Part shown: one piece after another, positions 51,905 through 54,819 of the stretch
How positions within the stretch are numbered: the first letter of the stretch is position 1
Layout of the letters: every line of letters begins with the position of its first letter
Made by a program: the position numbers and the translations under genes
The notes under the pieces: model-generated
Database searches by the model: none
What the model was told of the DNA's origin: nothing
What the model saw: only the letters and a program-made list of their open reading frames with translations
Assembly (NCBI GenBank): GCA_018830865.1
Contig: JAHJRN010000028.1
Coordinates: 1 to 54,819 of the forward strand
Length of the DNA stretch: 54,819 nucleotides
From: Patescibacteria group bacterium
Lineage (GTDB): Bacteria; Patescibacteriota; Patescibacteriia; 2-12-FULL-60-25
Direction of reading: 5' to 3'

Positions 51905-51920
51905 GGGGACGTTACGATCC

Positions 51921-53936
51921 TTACCGCGGGAGGTCGATGTGACGCTCCTTCACCTCACGATGGTAGACCTCGATGCGGTCGCCGGGCTGAATCTTCACCT
52001 TGCCCTTGAACGCGAGGCCGCACTCCTGCCCGCCATGCACCTCGTTGACGGTCTGCTTGCCGGACTGCAGGGACTCGATGATCCCTTCGCCGACAGGTTC
52101 CTCGCCACGCCAGATGCGCGCGCTCTCGCCCGCCACGAGCTTCCCGTCCAGGGACTTCCCGCCCACGACCATGCGGCCGCTCTCGGTGCGGAAGACGGCG
52201 ACGACCTCGAAATTCCCGAGCGGCGTCACGATGACCTCCGGCGGCACGAGGATGTTGAGCCGTTCGATGACGTCGTCGAAGAGACCATAGATGATCTTGA
52301 ACTGCTTGATGTCGACGTTCTTGTCGCGCGCCAAGGCCGCGGCCTGCGGGGTCGGCACCACGTTGAAGCCGTAGACCACGCTCGGCTGGGCGTTCTCGGC
52401 GCGGAGGATGTCCGATTCGTTCACGTTGCCGAGGCCCTTCTGGATGACCTCGACGCCCACGTCGTCGTGCTGGATCTTTTCGAACATCCCGAGGAGCGCC
52501 TCGAGCGAGCCGAGCACGTCGCACTTGAGCACCACGTTCAGCACCTTCTTCCCCGTCTCCTTCTTCTCCTCTTCCGTCGGCGCGATGCGGGTCGCCGAAA
52601 GCTGCTGCGCGACCTCGCGCGCGGACTTCAGCTTCTTCACCTCGAGCGTCTTCGGGTCCTCCGGGACTTCCATGATATCGCCGACGGCCGGCGCAACCTT
52701 GAAACCGAGGATCTTCACCGGCGTACCGGGCGGCGCCTCGTCGAGCATGACACCGGTCCAATCGCGCATCGCGCGCACGCGTCCGTACGCCGCGCCTTCG
52801 ATGCCGAGATAGTCGTTCCGCTTCAGCGTCCCGGCCTGCACCAGCACGGTCGCGACCGGGCCTTCGCCCTTGTCCACGTGCGCCTCGATGACGGTCCCGG
52901 CGGCATGACGCGTCGGATTGGCGACGATCCTGTCCGCGTTCATGTCGGCGACGAGCAGGATCATGTCGAGCAGGTCGTCGATGCCCATGCCGGTCTTGGC
53001 CGCGATCTTCGCGATAGGCACGGTGCCGCCCCACGCCTCGGTCGTCACGCCATTCTCCCCGAGCTGTGCGAGCACGCGTTCTGGATCCGCGTCGTCCTTG
53101 TCCATCTTGTTCAATGCGACGATAAACGGCAGGTGCGCGGCCTGGATGATGTTGATGGCTTCCTTGGTCTGCGGCTGGACGCCGTCGTCCGCGGCAACGA
53201 CCAGGATGGCGATGTCCGCCACGCGCGCGCCGCGCGACCGCATGACCGTGAAGGCCTCGTGCCCCGGCGTGTCGATGAACGTGAGCTTACGCCCCTTCTT
53301 CTCGGCCTGATACGCGCCGATATGCTGCGTGATGCCACCGGCCTCGCCCGCCATGACGTTGGTCTTCCGGATGGCGTCGAGCGTCTTGGTCTTTCCGTGG
53401 TCGACGTGGCCCATGACCACGACGATGGGCGGACGCGCCACGCAGTCCTCCGGCTTGTCGCTCTCGAGGATGCGCTTCACGCGGTCATCCACGATCTCCG
53501 CTTCCTTCGACGTGTCCTCGACCTCCCGGCTGGCCTTGAACCCGAGCTCCTCCGCGATGATGGCCGTGGTCTCGAAATCGAGCCGCTCGTTCTGCGCCGC
53601 GAGGATGCCCGCGCGCATGAGCTGCTGGATGACCTTCGTGACCGGAAGGTTGAGGTGTCCCGCAAAATCGCGCACCGTCATGACCGACGGCAACGTGACC
53701 GCCTTCAGCTCCTCGGCAACGCCGCCGGGACCGGTCGGACGGCCGGCGGAGGCGAGGAGGGAATCGCGCAGACGCTCACGACGTTCGTTCTCGATCCACT
53801 TGCGGGCGATCTTCTCGCCGACCAGGTCGTCCACTTTGATGGCGCGCGCGCCAAGATCGAACCCGAGCTCCGGCAGTTTCTGGAGCATTTCGTGCGGTGT
53901 GATGCGCAATCGGCGCGCAAGGTCGGAGACATTCAT
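51921..53936 (-). CDS. infB: Translation initiation factor IF-2
   Basis: The 671-residue GTPase brings initiator fMet-tRNA to the ribosome. Two small IF2_N-like domains precede the G domain (DLARRLRITPHEMLQKLPEL and MTVRDFAGHLNLPVTKVIQQ). The G motifs are GHVDHGKTKTLD, GGITQHIGAY (switch I), DTPGHEAF, NKMD and the following SA-type region. Domains II-IV with the C-terminal tRNA-binding beta-barrel (GDRIEVYHREVKERHI) complete it. Start ATG 53936 (MNVSDLARRL) is chosen because the -10 box ends 7 nt before; the frame is open 12 codons earlier, within the promoter. IF-2 is directly relevant to leaderless initiation. No nusA or rbfA is nearby. Confidence 0.97.
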   Translation of the reverse strand: MNVSDLARRLRITPHEMLQKLPELGFDLGARAIKVDDLVGEKIARKWIENERRERLRDSLLASAGRPTGPGGVAEELKAVTLPSVMTVRDFAGHLNLPVTKVIQQLMRAGILAAQNERLDFETTAIIAEELGFKASREVEDTSKEAEIVDDRVKRILESDKPEDCVARPPIVVVMGHVDHGKTKTLDAIRKTNVMAGEAGGITQHIGAYQAEKKGRKLTFIDTPGHEAFTVMRSRGARVADIAILVVAADDGVQPQTKEAINIIQAAHLPFIVALNKMDKDDADPERVLAQLGENGVTTEAWGGTVPIAKIAAKTGMGIDDLLDMILLVADMNADRIVANPTRHAAGTVIEAHVDKGEGPVATVLVQAGTLKRNDYLGIEGAAYGRVRAMRDWTGVMLDEAPPGTPVKILGFKVAPAVGDIMEVPEDPKTLEVKKLKSAREVAQQLSATRIAPTEEEKKETGKKVLNVVLKCDVLGSLEALLGMFEKIQHDDVGVEVIQKGLGNVNESDILRAENAQPSVVYGFNVVPTPQAAALARDKNVDIKQFKIIYGLFDDVIERLNILVPPEVIVTPLGNFEVVAVFRTESGRMVVGGKSLDGKLVAGESARIWRGEEPVGEGIIESLQSGKQTVNEVHGGQECGLAFKGKVKIQPGDRIEVYHREVKERHIDLPR

Positions 53937-53943
53937 GTGCCGC

Positions 53944-53972
53944 ATTCTACGGAAAAACGCCGTTTTGGTCAA
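53944..53972 (-). promoter_or_regulatory. Promoter of infB, leaderless
   Basis: TTGACC (53972-53967), 17-bp spacer, TAGAAT (53949-53944), 7 nt before ATG 53936. Confidence 0.7.
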
Positions 53973-54002
53973 TAGACGCGGCCCATGTCATGATACGGCC
54001 AT

Positions 54003-54653
54003 ATGGACCGTATCCTCCTCATCGACAAACCCGCCGGCATGACGAGCCACGATGTGGTAGACCGTGTACGACGCGTCTTCGAGACGCGTCGGGTCGGCCA
54101 CGCCGGAACACTCGACCCGTTCGCGACCGGGCTCCTCATCGTGGGTGTGGGCGACGCGACGAAACGTCTCCAATCCTACGTCGGCATGGACAAGACCTAC
54201 GAGGCGACCGCCCGTCTCGGTGCGACGAGCGATACGTTCGACCCGGAAGGGGTCGTGACCGCGACCGTAGGGGCAATTCATGAATTGCCCCTACGGGACA
54301 TCGAGCGGGTCCTCGACCTGTTCCGCGGCGGATACGAGCAGAAGGCGCCATTACATTCCGCGAAGAAGGTCGGCGGGAAGAAGCTGTACGAACTCGCGCG
54401 GAAAGGGACGGCGACCGAGGAGATGCGGCCGACCAAGAAGGTGGACGTGAGCGAACTCGTCGTGACGGACTATACCTGGCCCAGTCTCTCATTTCGCGTA
54501 CGCTGTTCCTCCGGTACCTATATACGCTCGCTCGCGGACGACATCGGCCGAGACCTCGGCTGCGGCGCCTACCTGACCGGATTGCGAAGGTCCGCCATCG
54601 GAGACCATCGCATCGAGGACGCGACAGCATTGGAAGACCTCTCCGGCGTTTAG
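54003..54653 (+). CDS. truB: tRNA pseudouridine-55 synthase, short form with palindromic insert
   Basis: The 216-residue enzyme makes pseudouridine 55 in the T-loop of tRNAs. Typical segments are IDKPAGMTSHDVVDRVRR, the catalytic GHAGTLDPFATGLL with Asp38, DKTYEATARLGATSDTFD and CSSGTYIRSLADDIGRDLGCGAYLTGLRR. It lacks the C-terminal PUA domain of longer TruB enzymes. At 54265-54296 a 32-bp perfect palindrome lies in frame and encodes VGAIHELPLR in the loop after SDTFDPEG; this peptide is not part of the family and looks like an inserted mobile repeat. The gene is divergent from infB, with 66 nt between the starts. Confidence 0.94.
   Translation: MDRILLIDKPAGMTSHDVVDRVRRVFETRRVGHAGTLDPFATGLLIVGVGDATKRLQSYVGMDKTYEATARLGATSDTFDPEGVVTATVGAIHELPLRDIERVLDLFRGGYEQKAPLHSAKKVGGKKLYELARKGTATEEMRPTKKVDVSELVVTDYTWPSLSFRVRCSSGTYIRSLADDIGRDLGCGAYLTGLRRSAIGDHRIEDATALEDLSGV
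54265..54296. repeat. 32-bp perfect palindrome inserted in truB
   Basis: The left arm CCGTAGGGGCAATTCA is followed directly by its reverse complement. It is read in frame as VGAIHELPLR, and I recall this kind of palindrome as a dispersed element in environmental bacterial genomes. Confidence 0.9.
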
Positions 54654-54662
54654 AATCGAAAT

Positions 54663-54710
54663 GGAACAGCCGCTATGCTGTTAGTGCAGCTAACACATAC
54701 ACGACTGTCC
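54663..54710 (+). other. Probable left end of an insertion sequence
   Basis: Just behind truB the sequence GGAACAGCCGCTATGCTGTT contains no gene and is followed by the small inverted repeat GTTAG/CTAAC. It has the look of an IS terminal repeat next to the transposase start at 54712. The right end is outside the window. Confidence 0.4.
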
Positions 54711-54711
54711 C

Positions 54712-54819
54712 ATGAATATCGTAGACCGTGTCCCTCGGGATGCCAAACTTCGGTCATTGATGATGCACGCCACCTTCGGGAAGCGGCCCCTCTGTCCCAG
54801 GTGTGGCTCAAGTCACATC
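54712..54819 (+). CDS. IS1595-like transposase, 3' partial
   Basis: From ATG 54712 a frame runs open to the window edge (36 codons). It reads MNIVDRVPRDAKLRSLMMHA and continues with a zinc-ribbon start, RPLCPRCGSSHI, which fits the N-terminal Cys-pair domain of IS1595/ISXO2-type transposases. The second Cys pair and the DDE domain are beyond the edge, so family and integrity remain open. Immediate position behind truB suggests an insertion into the intergenic region. Confidence 0.6.
   Translation, partial: MNIVDRVPRDAKLRSLMMHATFGKRPLCPRCGSSHI

Overview
The window is about 54.8 kb of high-GC DNA (visibly near 60%) with very dense coding on both strands and TGA used as an ordinary stop codon (for example after uvrA-, ftsH- and trpS-adjacent genes), so genetic code 11 fits. 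The gene content points to a member of the Candidate Phyla Radiation (Patescibacteria): a secreted C-terminal module of a kind I recall from that group (motif FPNxxxYxxWYxDF ... NVTYRPG) in three proteins, a VirB2/TrbC-like membrane core inside a Cys-rich protein, a PilB/GspE ATPase, RNase J with a long basic N-terminal tail, a SecG-peptide-binding protein pair, and short versions of housekeeping proteins (TruB without a visible PUA domain). The lineage within the group cannot be fixed from sequence reading alone.

Layout. 1-5.3 kb: 3' part of a trypsin-like protease, tRNA-Ile with an unusual UAU anticodon, two unknown proteins, an RluA-family pseudouridine synthase, a cytidylate-kinase-like P-loop kinase and ribosomal protein L19. 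5.4-13.2 kb (minus): two secreted Ig-like proteins sharing the protease's C-terminal module, UvrA, a Cys-rich VirB2-like membrane protein and a DsbA-like protein with a single active-site Cys. 13.2-20.3 kb: SecG, a peptide-binding protein, tRNA-Leu, a CaCA exchanger, RNase J, TrpRS. 20.3-25.1 kb (minus): DedA, a CHASE2-adenylate cyclase and a FecR/Ig-like protein, the last two translationally coupled. 25.2-32.6 kb: RNase P RNA, then a polyisoprenyl-phosphate sugar transferase, two GT4 glycosyltransferases and a large secreted repeat protein, probably a surface-glycan locus. 32.6-41.3 kb: S1, FtsH, a multispanning membrane protein, PilB, TsaE-TsaD. 41.5-44.3 kb: a phosphoribosyltransferase, an AT-rich DpnII-like restriction-modification pair, tRNA-Glu and a small unknown gene preceded by a structured leader with its own strong promoter and terminator. 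44.6-46.7 kb: intergenic repeats, TrmD, KH protein, S16. 46.8-54.8 kb: a coiled-coil secreted protein, glutamate dehydrogenase, two unknown proteins, TrxB-TrxA, IF-2, TruB and the first codons of an IS1595-like transposase at the right edge.

Regulatory style. Sigma70-type promoters can be read by eye before many genes, usually with a 17-bp spacer. In about a dozen cases the -10 box ends only 7-12 nt before the start codon, so those mRNAs should be leaderless or nearly so; this was used to choose starts. Several -35 boxes overlap the stop codon of the preceding gene. Rho-independent hairpins close many units. Short dispersed repeats lie in several intergenic gaps, and one 32-bp palindrome sits in frame inside truB.
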